A stretch of 64,000 nt of DNA from positions 24,797,851 through 24,861,850 of the forward strand of contig CM056737.1 in assembly GCA_029844215.1 (NCBI GenBank), read 5' to 3'. The DNA is from Przewalskia tangutica. Taxonomy: Eukaryota; Streptophyta; Magnoliopsida; Solanales; Solanaceae. Shown piece by piece: positions 45,457 to 55,554 of the stretch. Position 1 is the first letter of the stretch; each line of letters begins with the position of its first letter. The position numbers were made by a program, and so were the translations under genes. The notes under the pieces are model-generated. The model was not told the DNA's origin and did not search any database. It saw only the letters and a list, made by a program, of their open reading frames with translations.

Positions 45457-47204
45457 TTACGGGTTAGTCGCAAAACGAAAACCTAGTTGTCTTTCTAGGT
45501 TTTGGATTGGAATTTGAAGGAAAGTTGTCGGTATGGTTCTAAGGGTCTCAAGTAGCGGATTGAAGCGTCTTGAAGAGGCTCTAAGTTGCTAAGGAGCGAC
45601 TTCGGATTCGGAATTTGGATTAAGATTCGTTGAGGTATAATCTTGTCTCTTAGAAGTGTTACAAGATTATTTATATTGTTGTTATCTTTACATGTTGCTA
45701 GCATGAAGTATATGTGTTGAAGTTTATAAGGATTATGGATTGATTGTAGCCTTGGAAATCCGAAATGTAATGTAAGCCATGTTAAGTTGGATTACAATTT
45801 TGTCGTTATTAGAATCGTCGCATGTTGTTGACTTAAAGATTATAGTAGTTAAAGTAGTTTGCGAGTTGATATAATTTTGGTCTAATAACTTGGATTGAAA
45901 TGGAAATTGGATAAGAATTGATGTTGTAAGTATTTCAAGTTAGCCGAATTGGACATATAGTTTGTATTAGTTTGATATCTATTGTGGGGCGGAATTTTAC
46001 ACGGCTAGTAGGCGTGTAATCCCCTATTGATAATTGCGTTTGATTGGGCCTTAAATGTGGCGTGTTTGGTTATTGTATTCGGCCTTGAAAAATGTGGCAA
46101 AGTAAGTAAAAACAAAGGAGGTGCTGTCCGATTTTCCGTAGAATTTAGCGACTTAGCACCTAGAATATTCTACGTTTGAAGTAAGAGGTTAATGGACGTA
46201 TTGTGACCATTATAGGTTGAAGTACTAAGTATAGCGTATCCTACTTGAAGGATGGATTAGCTATCAAGATTGAAGTACTTTGGAGCATTTTGGTACTTGT
46301 CGATAATCGTCGCGAGGTATGTGAACCTCTTCCTTCCTTTGGCATGATTCTATGTATGGAATATACCTGTGGTATCATTTCATGTTTCCTTCTACTCTTA
46401 GAAGTTAAGAGGTAGTTGTGTGATTTGCGCTATGTAGAACTTTTCCTATCTTTTGAGCATGACTAGTTGCATGTATGTAGTCAGGTGAGTTAGGAGATTA
46501 ACTCATTTCTTTGAAAGAATAAATGATGTCTTAAGTTTTATTAAAGTTAAGGGACTTGAAGAGTTTTAAAGTATGTGATACTTGTTTCGTTTTAAACGTA
46601 TAAGTCCCTTGGATAGGAAATTATATTTTTGGCTAAGGCATAAAGTGAATATAACGACTTTATGGGGAGTTGGCTATATTTGCTTTATGGAAAGATAAAT
46701 GACTTGATTTTAGTAAAAAGGCAACTTGATTTTAAGGCATCAATTGCCTAAGGTTTTATAATAAAAGGAGTCACTTGAGTTCTAAAGGTTAAGAGACTAA
46801 TTGTATTTTTGAAAGTTAAGAAAATTGATTTGAAAGTATACAATACTTGGTTTTTAAAAGTAGAAGTCTCTTGGTTATAAAAGAAAAGAGTTTTGTCTAA
46901 AACCATAAAGGGTTATAACGGCTTTATGGGAAGTTGGTTATAACGGCTTTATGGAAAGTTAAGAGAATGGTTTTCTCTAATAAAGTAATCAAAGAATTAA
47001 CTTGTATTAAGGAAGTGCAATGTGATTTAAAGGTATCACTTGCTTAAAGCTTTTAAGTAAGGGTCACTTGATTTTAGAAGCCGAGAAATGTATTTCTAAA
47101 AGTATCGTGACTTATGTGAAATGTACACAAGCCTGGATACTACGGGTGTTAGTATCTTGGGTTTTACACAAAGGAGTCTCTTAAAAGAATGTATGCACGT
47201 AGTA

Positions 47205-47617
47205 CTTTGGCTGCTTAATTGAGAATAATTCTATGTGATGCCTTGATTAGTACTTTGGCTTGATAAATTGAGAATTTGTCTAAGTGTGCCTTGATTAGTA
47301 CTTTGGCTTGTTAAATGAGAATTATTCTATTTGTGCCTTGATAAGTACTTTGGCTTGATTAATTGAGAATTTGTCTAAGTATGCCTTGATAAGTACTTTG
47401 GCTTGTTAAATGAGAATTATTCTATTTGTGCCTTGATAAGTACTTTGGCTTGATTAATTGAGAATTTGTCTAAGTATGCCTTGATAAGTACTTTGGCTTG
47501 TTAAATGAGAATTATTCTATTTGTGCCTTGATAAGTACTTTGGCTTGATTAATTGAGAATTAGTCTAAGTGTGCCTTGATAAGTACTTTGGCTTGTTAAT
47601 TGAGAATTAGCCTATGT
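47205..47617 (+). repeat. About 48-bp alternating minisatellite, B 3' LTR
   Basis: Same nine-unit order as 38619-39050 with few differences. Confidence 0.9.
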
Positions 47618-47825
47618 GTACTGGTGATAGCCTTTGAGTGCAAGTATTATGTTTTATTACGTTGCCGTGACTCGGTTGGAGGTCGATCGTCTTGTTGTAA
47701 GTACTTGGACGTACCGACAGTGATGTGGGATTCCACGGGTATGCTTCCGCTATTAGTAGTACTTGGGTTAAATTCCCGGATTTTTATAGAAGACATGGTA
47801 GTGCTTCTGTTTGTTTGATGGCCGG

Positions 47826-48122
47826 TCGAGAGTATAAGTGAGGGGTAAACCCCCAAGATGCTATACCACCTTCTCCAGGGTAAGAGTATAAGTGAGGGGT
47901 AAACCCCCAAGACATTATACCCCCTGCTTGTTTTGTTTGATGGTCGGTTGAGATAGGGTAAGAGTATAAGTGAGGGGTAAATCCCCAAGATGTTATACCA
48001 CCTTCTCCAGGGTAAGAGTATAAGTGAGGGGTAGACCCCCAATATGCTATACCACCTGCTTTACCACCTTCTCCAGGGTAAGAGTATAAGTGAGGGGTAG
48101 ACCCCCAAGACGCTATACCACC
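47826..48122 (+). repeat. About 54-bp minisatellite, B 3' LTR
   Basis: GAGTATAAGTGAGGGG units, slightly cleaner than the copy at 39247-39545 (CTTCTCCAGGGTAAG kept, where the other reads CTCTCGAGTAAG once). Confidence 0.85.
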
Positions 48123-49035
48123 GGTGGGACTTGGTGTTCATGTATGCTTATTGGTGTATTATTATACCCTGGACTGTCGGCATTGATGTGGGATTTCACG
48201 GGCAGGATATATATATATATGTTGTGAATGTGTCGCGATAGTGAGGTGGGATGCCACGCGCCACATGATTATATTTTAAACTTATAGCTGTCGGCAGTGA
48301 TGGGGAATTCCACGGACACGCTTGATATTTGTGTGACTTGATCGCGTCCCAGATTGGGCCGGGTAGAAAATGTGCCCTCCTTAAAGGGCCGGATTATACT
48401 TATGAAAGATAAGTAAGTTATATAGAAATGAACTTAATGATTTTTCCTAATCATGTGCGTAAGAATGTGGCTATAACCTTTATTGAAAATGGGAAAAGAT
48501 ATTGATGTGAAATTAAGTTCATAAGTGGTAATGACACGGCAGGATCTGGTATGTACTTTTTATACTTGTCTCTGTCATTCTTTTATGCAGTTATGTCCGC
48601 ATCAGACGTTCTTTCTGTTCCATATTCTGCACTGTTGTATCGACCCCTTCGGGGCCGCTCATGCCGCAGTTTTAGGTACCTGTGTTGGTGATCCTTGCTC
48701 ATATGATCTCGGTTCAGTTTTGAGTAAAGTTCCATTTGCTCCGAGGCTTATCTCTTGCAGTTCCGAGGTAGTAGATTCATGTATATTCGTGGTATGGCGG
48801 GCCCTGTCCGCCACGATTGTTCGATTGTTATTCCTAGAGGTCCGTATTCACATATGTGGTTGGCCGTAAGAACCGAGTTGTACTTTTGATTATGTTTATA
48901 TTATGGGCGCCTGATCGGCTAGTTCGTGACGCTTTTATTTACACACGTGTTTATGTTGTGTATGTTCATTGCTATTCTCTCGATGTGTACTCGAACGGTG
49001 CCCAAGTAGGCACCATGCCGCGCCCGGTCGGGTCG

Positions 49036-49520
49036 AAACCAAAATATCAGAACGAAATCATAACAGTCTAAATAAAACATGAGACATGTATGATAACCAA
49101 ACTACAGTTCACGACATAAAAGCAGTCATGTCAAAGCAGGGACTCACGCCCTCAAAGTCATCACTCAAATATAACCAAGGGTCTCACGCCCACAATATCA
49201 ATCATGCCCGCATCATAGCCACATGCCCCCAGAATTCTCCATCGGTGCGCATATGTCAAGGATGCACAATGATACCGTAATCAACCCCGCACGCCACATG
49301 CCCCCGGAATTCTTCATCGGTGCAGACATGTCCATGTAACAACAATAACAATATATCGGGTAATCAACCCTGCCGCATGTCCACATGCCCCCGGAATTCT
49401 TCATCGGTGCAGACATGTCCATGTAACAACGATAACAATATATCGGGTGATTAACCCGCCGCATGGACGCATACCCCCGGAATTCTTCATCGTTGCAGAC
49501 ATGTCCATGTAACAACAATA
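49036..49520 (-). mobile_element. Element D left LTR, segment 2
   Basis: Continues from 36336 after B and is cut at 49525 by C, with ACAAT duplicated. Mostly a minisatellite. Confidence 0.8.
49219..49520. repeat. About 87-bp minisatellite in D LTR, split by C
   Basis: Units start at 49219, 49294, 49381 and about 49468 with CATGCCCCCGGAATTC and contain CATGTCCATGTAACAACAAT. A further unit follows C at about 59010-59070. C inserted at the ACAAT of this unit. Confidence 0.88.
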
Positions 49521-49525
49521 ACAAT
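49521..49525. repeat. TSD of element C, left copy (ACAAT)
   Basis: Repeated exactly at 58985-58989. Confidence 0.95.
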
Positions 49526-52500
49526 TGTTATACCCCGTATTTTTTTCAGAGTATGTACGTAAGGACGTACGTAGGAAATTTCGAACTTCAAGTAAGGCTT
49601 GGCCGAATTAATTTTGTTCACAACACCCGTTTAGAGTCGTTTTTCGACGAAACGTTTTCACAGCTTTCGTAGGGGAATTTCCGGCTATGTCATTTCTAAT
49701 TTTTGCGGATTTTTCCGAGAGACGAAACTTGTTGGACCAACAAGAGGGCGCCACTTGGCACCCTCTCATTGGTGGACTTCAAATCGTCCATTTGGACGAA
49801 ATGGACAAGGTAAGGCACGTTTTTTGTGCCTTGACAAAGTCAAGGGTAGGTAGGATATTTGTGTTTGGTAAATCCTAGCCCTACACTTGCCTAACACATG
49901 GATTGATCTTGGCCTTTGGTTGGCCATCCCTTGACCTATAAATACCCCTCTAAGGTTGAAGACTTCTTCATCCAAAATGCCTAAGTCTTGAGCCTTCCTC
50001 TCCCCTTTTCGTGAGGCCTCTTGGTAGAGATATCCCCTTGCCTAGTGGCTCTCGGCCGAGAACCCCCCCCCTAGCCTAGTTGCTTTCGTATAATACCCCC
50101 CCTTTGTGGTGTAGAAATACTCTCAAAAGTATTGTTATAATGCCCAAAATACCTTAGCCTTAGACCTTGTAGTATTCTAAGGATATACCTATCTAAAAAG
50201 CCCGTAAATACTATTATACTTTCCACACCACAAACCGAAACCCTAGGAAAATCTCCATAGTCCGTTGGAGTATTGTGTAGAAGTTGGTTAGAACTTCTAA
50301 GGGTGGTTTAGAGCGGGTTGGGCGCTGAGTCGAGCTAAACGATTGCCTGGATCGACTTTAAGCTAGGATAATTATGGGCTTATCGAGGTAATTATCTTGT
50401 CCTCTATTGTAATTGGAAATTACTTGTTGTTAGATTATATAGTTGAAGTATGCTATATATAGTATGAACATAGTTATCGGCAATGTCTTTTGACTTAAGC
50501 TGAATAATACTTACGAATGTCTTGCGACTTAAGCCCGAATTTAAAGAAGAATCTCATTGAATCAGAATTACATAGGGTCTGTACATGAGACTTGTGTAGT
50601 AGTACCGTGGAGTAGAATTTTACAGTTAGGTTAGGCGATAACCCCCCGGTTGGCTTGGTAGTGGCCTCGATAGAGTGAGAGATTTACTGTGTGGGGAAGG
50701 AGTCGCGAATTTTCTGTAGAATGTTCTACGATAATATCTAGATGTTAATAAGCGCCTTGTGGCCTTATAGGTTGAAGTACTACGTGTGGCGCGATCTACT
50801 TGGCTTAAGAAGTAGCCGACGTTTGGAAGTACTTGGAGCGTTTTGCTATTAGTCGATACTCGTCGCGAGGTATGTGAACCTCTTCCTATCTCTTCTAGCA
50901 TGATATGTGTGAACTATGTAGTACGGTAGACGTACATGTACTAAATGTATTTGATTGGTGTAAAACATAAAGTGTTATAACGGCTTTATGAGAAGTTGGT
51001 TATAACAGCTTTATGTTGGTAAGAAAATACATGTGGTTTTTAAAAGGTAACTGAATTGAACTATAACTGGCTTGTTATGTGTTAATAAAGAACTTGAAGT
51101 ATTTCAAAAGATTTTTGAATCATTTTGAAAGAAGAAGTAATATTTGGTTTTTGAAAACTTAAAGAGTTATACTAGCTTTATGGGAGGTTAGGTATAACGG
51201 CTTAAGAAAGTTTTACTGGTTTCGGAAATCAGAATGTGTATCGACAAACCACTGCAGCGTTAATAAAAGGAAATGTTTTGAATAATTAAGTAGAAACTTC
51301 CATCTGCATAGAAGCTAAGATGAGACAAAATGATATTTCCTAGATCATGGCTGCTGTAATAAGATTGTTATAAACAAGATATCCTACTCACATATAAGGC
51401 TTATGCTTCTCAGATTGTTTAAAGGAGAATTATATTCTTAAATGAATAAGACTATGAACTACGAAAGCTTTCTAAAAATGAGAAACTTGAACATTGGAAA
51501 TTAGGCAAACTTGAACATTGGAAATTAGGCAAACTTGAACATTGGAAAAGAATGTTGCTACTTGATTTTATAAAGAGAAGTAATTGATTTACTTTAAAAA
51601 GATAATCACTCTATTTTCATATACTACGGGTATTGTGTGCCTTTTGTGAATGTAACGTATCTTTTAAAGAGTTAATGTATGAAGTACTTAGGGATAAAAA
51701 CCCGATCCTGTTAATCATATAGTAGAATGTACCTTGTGTGAACAACTTGATTGTATTGGTTTGTGATAGCCTTGTAATACTTCCTTGATTGCTTTGATAA
51801 GTAAACGTGTTAGGATGCTACGTGTGTTAGTATCTTGTGATGTTTGTGTAAAGGGTTTCTCGATTGTGCTTATTAACTATCGGTCGTTATGATAGTATTG
51901 TGAATTCATCTCTTGAGATGATTCCCGGGTTAAGCCCTCCGACGCGTGGTAGACTCGGCGGTCGATGGACCTATGATTCGAGAATACCTCACGCAGTCCT
52001 GTGGGCCTATGCGCGAGCTACGAGAGTTCGAGTTAGTGTGCGTCCTTTATGGGCATGCGGTCCATGTGGCTACGCGACTGCGAAGTCGGGGCGACGCGGA
52101 GTAGCTACCGATGCGGGAATACCTCATGCGGGCCGATGAGATTGGCCTACGCGGAGTGCGGAAGTTCGGGACTAGACGCGCGACATTAGATATCGCGGGC
52201 AAGTGGCGGCTTTGATCATGTGACGGTGCAGACAGATCTTATAATCTGATTCATGACCTTGTTGGTACTGTGGTGTTAGTAGTCGGCTATGCCTTCGCAT
52301 TTACCCCGCACGGTGTTATTATGGCACGTGGGACACGGTGTTCATATGTGTTCCTTGGTGCTTTTATATCATAAACCGCGGCGGTGAGGAAGGTATTCCA
52401 CGCATGATTGATGTTGTGGGCGTGAGACCCATTGTTATATTTGAGTGATGACTTTGAGGCGTGAGTCACGACTTGATACGATTGCTTGTTTATCAGGAAT

Positions 52501-52977
52501 CGTAGTTTTGTTATCATACATGTCTCCCGCTTTATATAGACTACTATGATTCCATTTACGATTTATTTTCGCCACATACTGCACTGTCAGATCGACTCCT
52601 GGGGCCGCGTTCATGCCGCAGTAAAGGTACACCCGCCGTTGATCCTCGCTCTGTGGTCACGTCACTTTGGGAAGCTCCGTTTCTCCGAGGCTTATTCGTA
52701 TAGTCCCCGTTGTTGTAAGTGCTACATTCGTGGTATGACGGGCCCCGTCCCGTCGTTGTTGTCGTATCATTTCTTAGAGTGCAGAGTAATCACAAGTGTG
52801 GTTTGTAAAAGGATTAAACGTTTTTTGTAAAAGTGGTTATTTATATATGCCGAAAGGCAAGTTTTCCTCGATTGCTTTGTACTTCACTTGTTTCATGTAT
52901 GTGTTTTATGTTCACTGACACTGATGTTGTGTCACTAGGGTGCCCGGTAGGCACCGCCACGCCCGCCGGTCGTGACA
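49526..52977 (+). mobile_element. Element C 5' LTR
   Basis: TGTTATACCCCG to CGTGACA. U3 palindrome at 49744-49765, TATAAATA at 49937-49944, ATGCGG-type array at 51930-52240. No gene is seen. Confidence 0.92.
49937..49944 (+). promoter_or_regulatory. TATA box of element C 5' LTR
   Basis: TATAAATA in CTTGACCTATAAATACCCC. Kept in the 3' LTR at 55962-55969. Confidence 0.7.
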
Positions 52978-52992
52978 AAAGTGGTATCGAGC
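52978..52992 (+). promoter_or_regulatory. Element C primer-binding site
   Basis: AAAGTGGTATCGAGC after CGTGACA, missing one A of CAGAG. Confidence 0.85.
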
Positions 52993-53180
52993 GATTAATC
53001 CTCGGAAAGTGTCTACATCAGTATCCAAGAAGTCTTGATTATCGGTGTGTTGTGCACCACACCAATAATCAGGAGGCTATAGGGTATCTAGGATTGGTTT
53101 CTATTCTTCTCACTCTGAGATCGTGCCTTAGAGCTGTGTTGTAAGTTGGACCCTCTAACGTATTTCTTTCCCTTACCGTT

Positions 53181-53336
53181 ATGCCTCCGCGTAGGGCAAC
53201 CCGGGCCCAGGAGGGCAAGGCAGCCGAGGGAGCTGCGAGTAGAGTTCAGAGGGTTGCGAGGGCACAGGCCCAATCTTTACCTAGGGTAGTGCTTCATTCG
53301 GGGATTTCTGCGACGTCACTAGCCCAAAGAGTTTAG
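53181..53336 (+). pseudogene. gag: Element C gag N-terminus (51 residues, then stop)
   Basis: ATG at 53181, 203 bp after the LTR. MPPRRATRAQEGKAAEGAAS closely matches the gag start of A. The frame runs through RAQAQSLP and ends at TAG 53334-53336 after a diverged segment. This is the start of the capsid precursor, truncated. Confidence 0.85.
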
Positions 53337-53880
53337 CATGGCGGCGGTTTCTCTGCGGCCATGATATTTGAACCTTGCCCACGGCAGGAGCAGAGATTAT
53401 GGATTGCAAAGAGGCGACCACATTAGCTATAGATTTGGCTACGAGAGTATACCGATGTATCGCAAGTCTTGATGACTACCTAAGAGAAGGTTGTGCAAGA
53501 GTAATTCTTGATTGAAGCTCGAGCATGGCCTGTATGCGGGCTTATGCGCGCAGCCGAGAAACGAGATCGACGCGTTAACGGGCGAGTGGTAAGAGGCGAG
53601 CGGCAAGGTCCTTTGGTAACTTTCGAGGCGAGTCGCCTCACCACAGATTTGATATGCACCTCCGCCGCAGAGTGGTCTTCCACGGATATCGTGGCGCTCG
53701 AGTACGGGAGTTGGTCGAACTCCGTGGCTTCCGGTTTGGCCCATGCGATGCACGCCATCCCGGGAATGTCGCTTTAGTTGGTACTTGTTGTACTGCGGCC
53801 GTCGGGCCATGTGTCAAGAGAGTGTCCTTGTAGGAGGACTTAGCCTTGAGGATTGGTGGGTAGTTCGTCATCTTCCTTAG
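53337..53880 (+). pseudogene. gag: Element C decayed gag remainder
   Basis: No continuous frame. Around 53740-53850 the DNA resembles a gag nucleocapsid segment: CDARHPG, then a TGCGGCCGT...GGGCCATGTG stretch that could be a damaged CCHC knuckle. An 89-residue open frame (53508-53777) overlaps but is not recognised. The call rests on position and this weak motif. Confidence 0.4.
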
Positions 53881-54470
53881 CTGCACTACGGTAGGTTTGG
53901 TTAGAACGACTAAGGAGTGAAGCAGTAGATATAGATATATCTTTAACCTCTGTAGAGATCAAGATGTGTGATAAGGTGAGTATACCTTAGGTGCTATGTT
54001 ACGATAGCAGGTGTTAGTTGTGATTTGAAATCATGGTTGTTTAACCGAGTAAGATTTTGGGGGATAGAGAAAATGTGAGCCTTAGAGCTTTATACGTAGA
54101 GACCTTAGAGGTGAGGCCATCTCGAGAAAAAGGTGTAGTGTTATGTTTGACCCTTATCGGAGTGCATAGTGCACGTGAGTTATGTTTTTGGGATAAGTCC
54201 CCGAGTAGCGTAATATGAGAGAGGGTAGTTGAGCTAAGAAGACCGCTAGGTTTTCGTAACGTGATTAGTGAGAGTTTTCCTCCGGGAAGCTAGTGTTTTG
54301 CGCGTTGCCGGGTCGGGTTGAGGCCACGTTGCGGGTCAACCCGCGGTAGGTTTGGTGGTGGGGTCAGGTTGTGGTGGTCCCGCCTTGTGTTAGGGTTGTG
54401 AGGGTGTTAGGCCCAAGTTTAGTTAACCAGCGTACGAACTCATGGATGCGTTCGACCAGTGGTCGGGCCG
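53881..54470 (+). mobile_element. Element C internal spacer
   Basis: No protein seen. 54050-54440 resembles the 3' part of the H and B internal regions (GAGCCTTAGAG, GGGTCGGGTTGAGG, then the segment ending AGGCCCAAGTTTAGTTAA). It lies upstream of the integrase tail, so this block is not simply a 3' untranslated end. Confidence 0.6.
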
Positions 54471-54870
54471 ATGGGGGCAGCCCATCGTGTTCTTCGGTCA
54501 GGACCGTTTACTCGGCTGTGTTGAGTTATCAGAAAGGTTGTAAGGCTGCACGAGGTGCCTACCTTCACCTTATGTCAGATAGTGAAGCCCAGGTTATGGG
54601 TATTTTCGTTTTCTAAAAGTTTTACCAGGCAGGGTTAGGAACTCAGGTGAGTCTCAGAATCGCATTCGCCCTCGGGCCAGTGCGTGGATTTCAGGGGTAG
54701 TTGTGAGGATTGTTGTCTCCTATGGAGGGAGCGTTTGAGCTACCATTTCAGTGTTCGGATGTCGCCTTATGAAGCCTTGCAGGGGCGGAAGTGTAAGTTG
54801 CCGGTCGATTGGTTCGATGTTCGCGTGGTTCGATAGTTGGTTCAGCTTGTTCCAAACAGACGATGGATAG
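54471..54870 (+). pseudogene. pol: Element C integrase tail remnant
   Basis: Fragments of the integrase core in changing frames: TVFFG-like CATCGTGTTCTTCGG near 54484, a GTAAGGCTGCACGAGGTGCC segment equal to F's LHGVP region, LGTQVSLR near 54630, and MSPYEALQGRKCKLPVDWFDV across 54760-54825. F's remnant has the same order. No active-site set is intact. Confidence 0.75.
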
Positions 54871-55065
54871 TGAGAAGCTTGTCTAGAAGAAGTTCGCAGC
54901 TCAGAGGAATCGTATGGATAATCGCGACGCTTAGAGTTCAGTCGACGGTCGGTCTTGAAGCGTACCACCGGTTTGGGTGCGACGAGTTTTGGAACAGAGG
55001 AACTTAGCCCGAGTTACTTTGGGCCTTTGTGAGTTCATGTGAAGGATAGGCCATTTGCCTATATG

Positions 55066-55524
55066 TTAGCATTTGCCGTCCGACGTAGGAGGCAGTGCGT
55101 CCGGTCTTTCGTATTGTGATGTTCGGGGAAGTATCGAAGATCCATCCAGAGTGTTCCCAGTTATGATGACCACGTTAGAGATAGTAACCCAGTTTTGGAA
55201 ACCGGCGACGTAAATGTGGAAAGAGTTCGAGTGTACGACAGCCTCAGTGATCGCATGCAGTCCGGTACCATTTGTTGGGTCGCCTGAGAAGGTTAATGCC
55301 TCAGGCAAAGTGACAAAAGTGGTATCATTTCTTTTTAAGAGGAGCGTACGGGCGAAGTATATTTTAGACTCGGAGAGAGGTGGTTGTGGTGATGTTAGAG
55401 GTTTCCTCGTGGACTTGGATATAAGTATTTTACGCAGTGCTTCGGCCACCGTGGCGTGATTGTTCTCGTAAGAATAGTAGTGAAGACTATCTCGCGCGTT
55501 TGTTTTGAGACTTAGAAGGAACAT
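55066..55524 (-). other. Antisense 152-residue open frame before C's 3' LTR
   Basis: Runs opposite to C's transcription through the last roughly 460 bp before the polypurine tract. It has no recognised domain. Part of it (VTISNVVIITGNTLDGS, near 55155-55205) has a counterpart in D's internal DNA (61628-61680), where VTISNLVII is followed by a one-base shift. A lacks this segment entirely. It may be chance in a conserved non-coding tail, or an extra antisense gene as some plant gypsy elements carry. Confidence 0.35.
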
Positions 55525-55554
55525 TCGGGACGAATGTTTCTAAGGAGGGGAGAA
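55520..55554 (+). promoter_or_regulatory. Element C hairpin and polypurine tract
   Basis: AACATTC (55520-55526), GAATGTT (55532-55538), then AAGGAGGGGAGAA abutting the LTR. Confidence 0.85.

Larger units (their letters stand above)
36337..49035 (+). mobile_element. Element B: LTR retrotransposon, non-autonomous, inserted in D
   Basis: 5' LTR 36337-40483, internal 40484-41891, 3' LTR 41892-42030 plus 45457-49035 with LTR K between. The left flank is TTGAA. The right end stops at GGGTCG, so the final TGACA and part of the TSD appear to be lost. Confidence 0.82.
45457..49035 (+). mobile_element. Element B 3' LTR, segment 2
   Basis: Resumes at the position equivalent to 36874 and follows the 5' LTR to GGGTCG. 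The stretch 48560-49035 is much altered compared with 40000-40483 (for example CAGTTG becomes CGATTG twice near 48811-48835). Confidence 0.85.

Noticed and set aside
53439..53810. 123-residue minus-strand frame in C
   Set aside because: Overlaps decayed gag on the other strand. It has no motif and no counterpart seen in another element.
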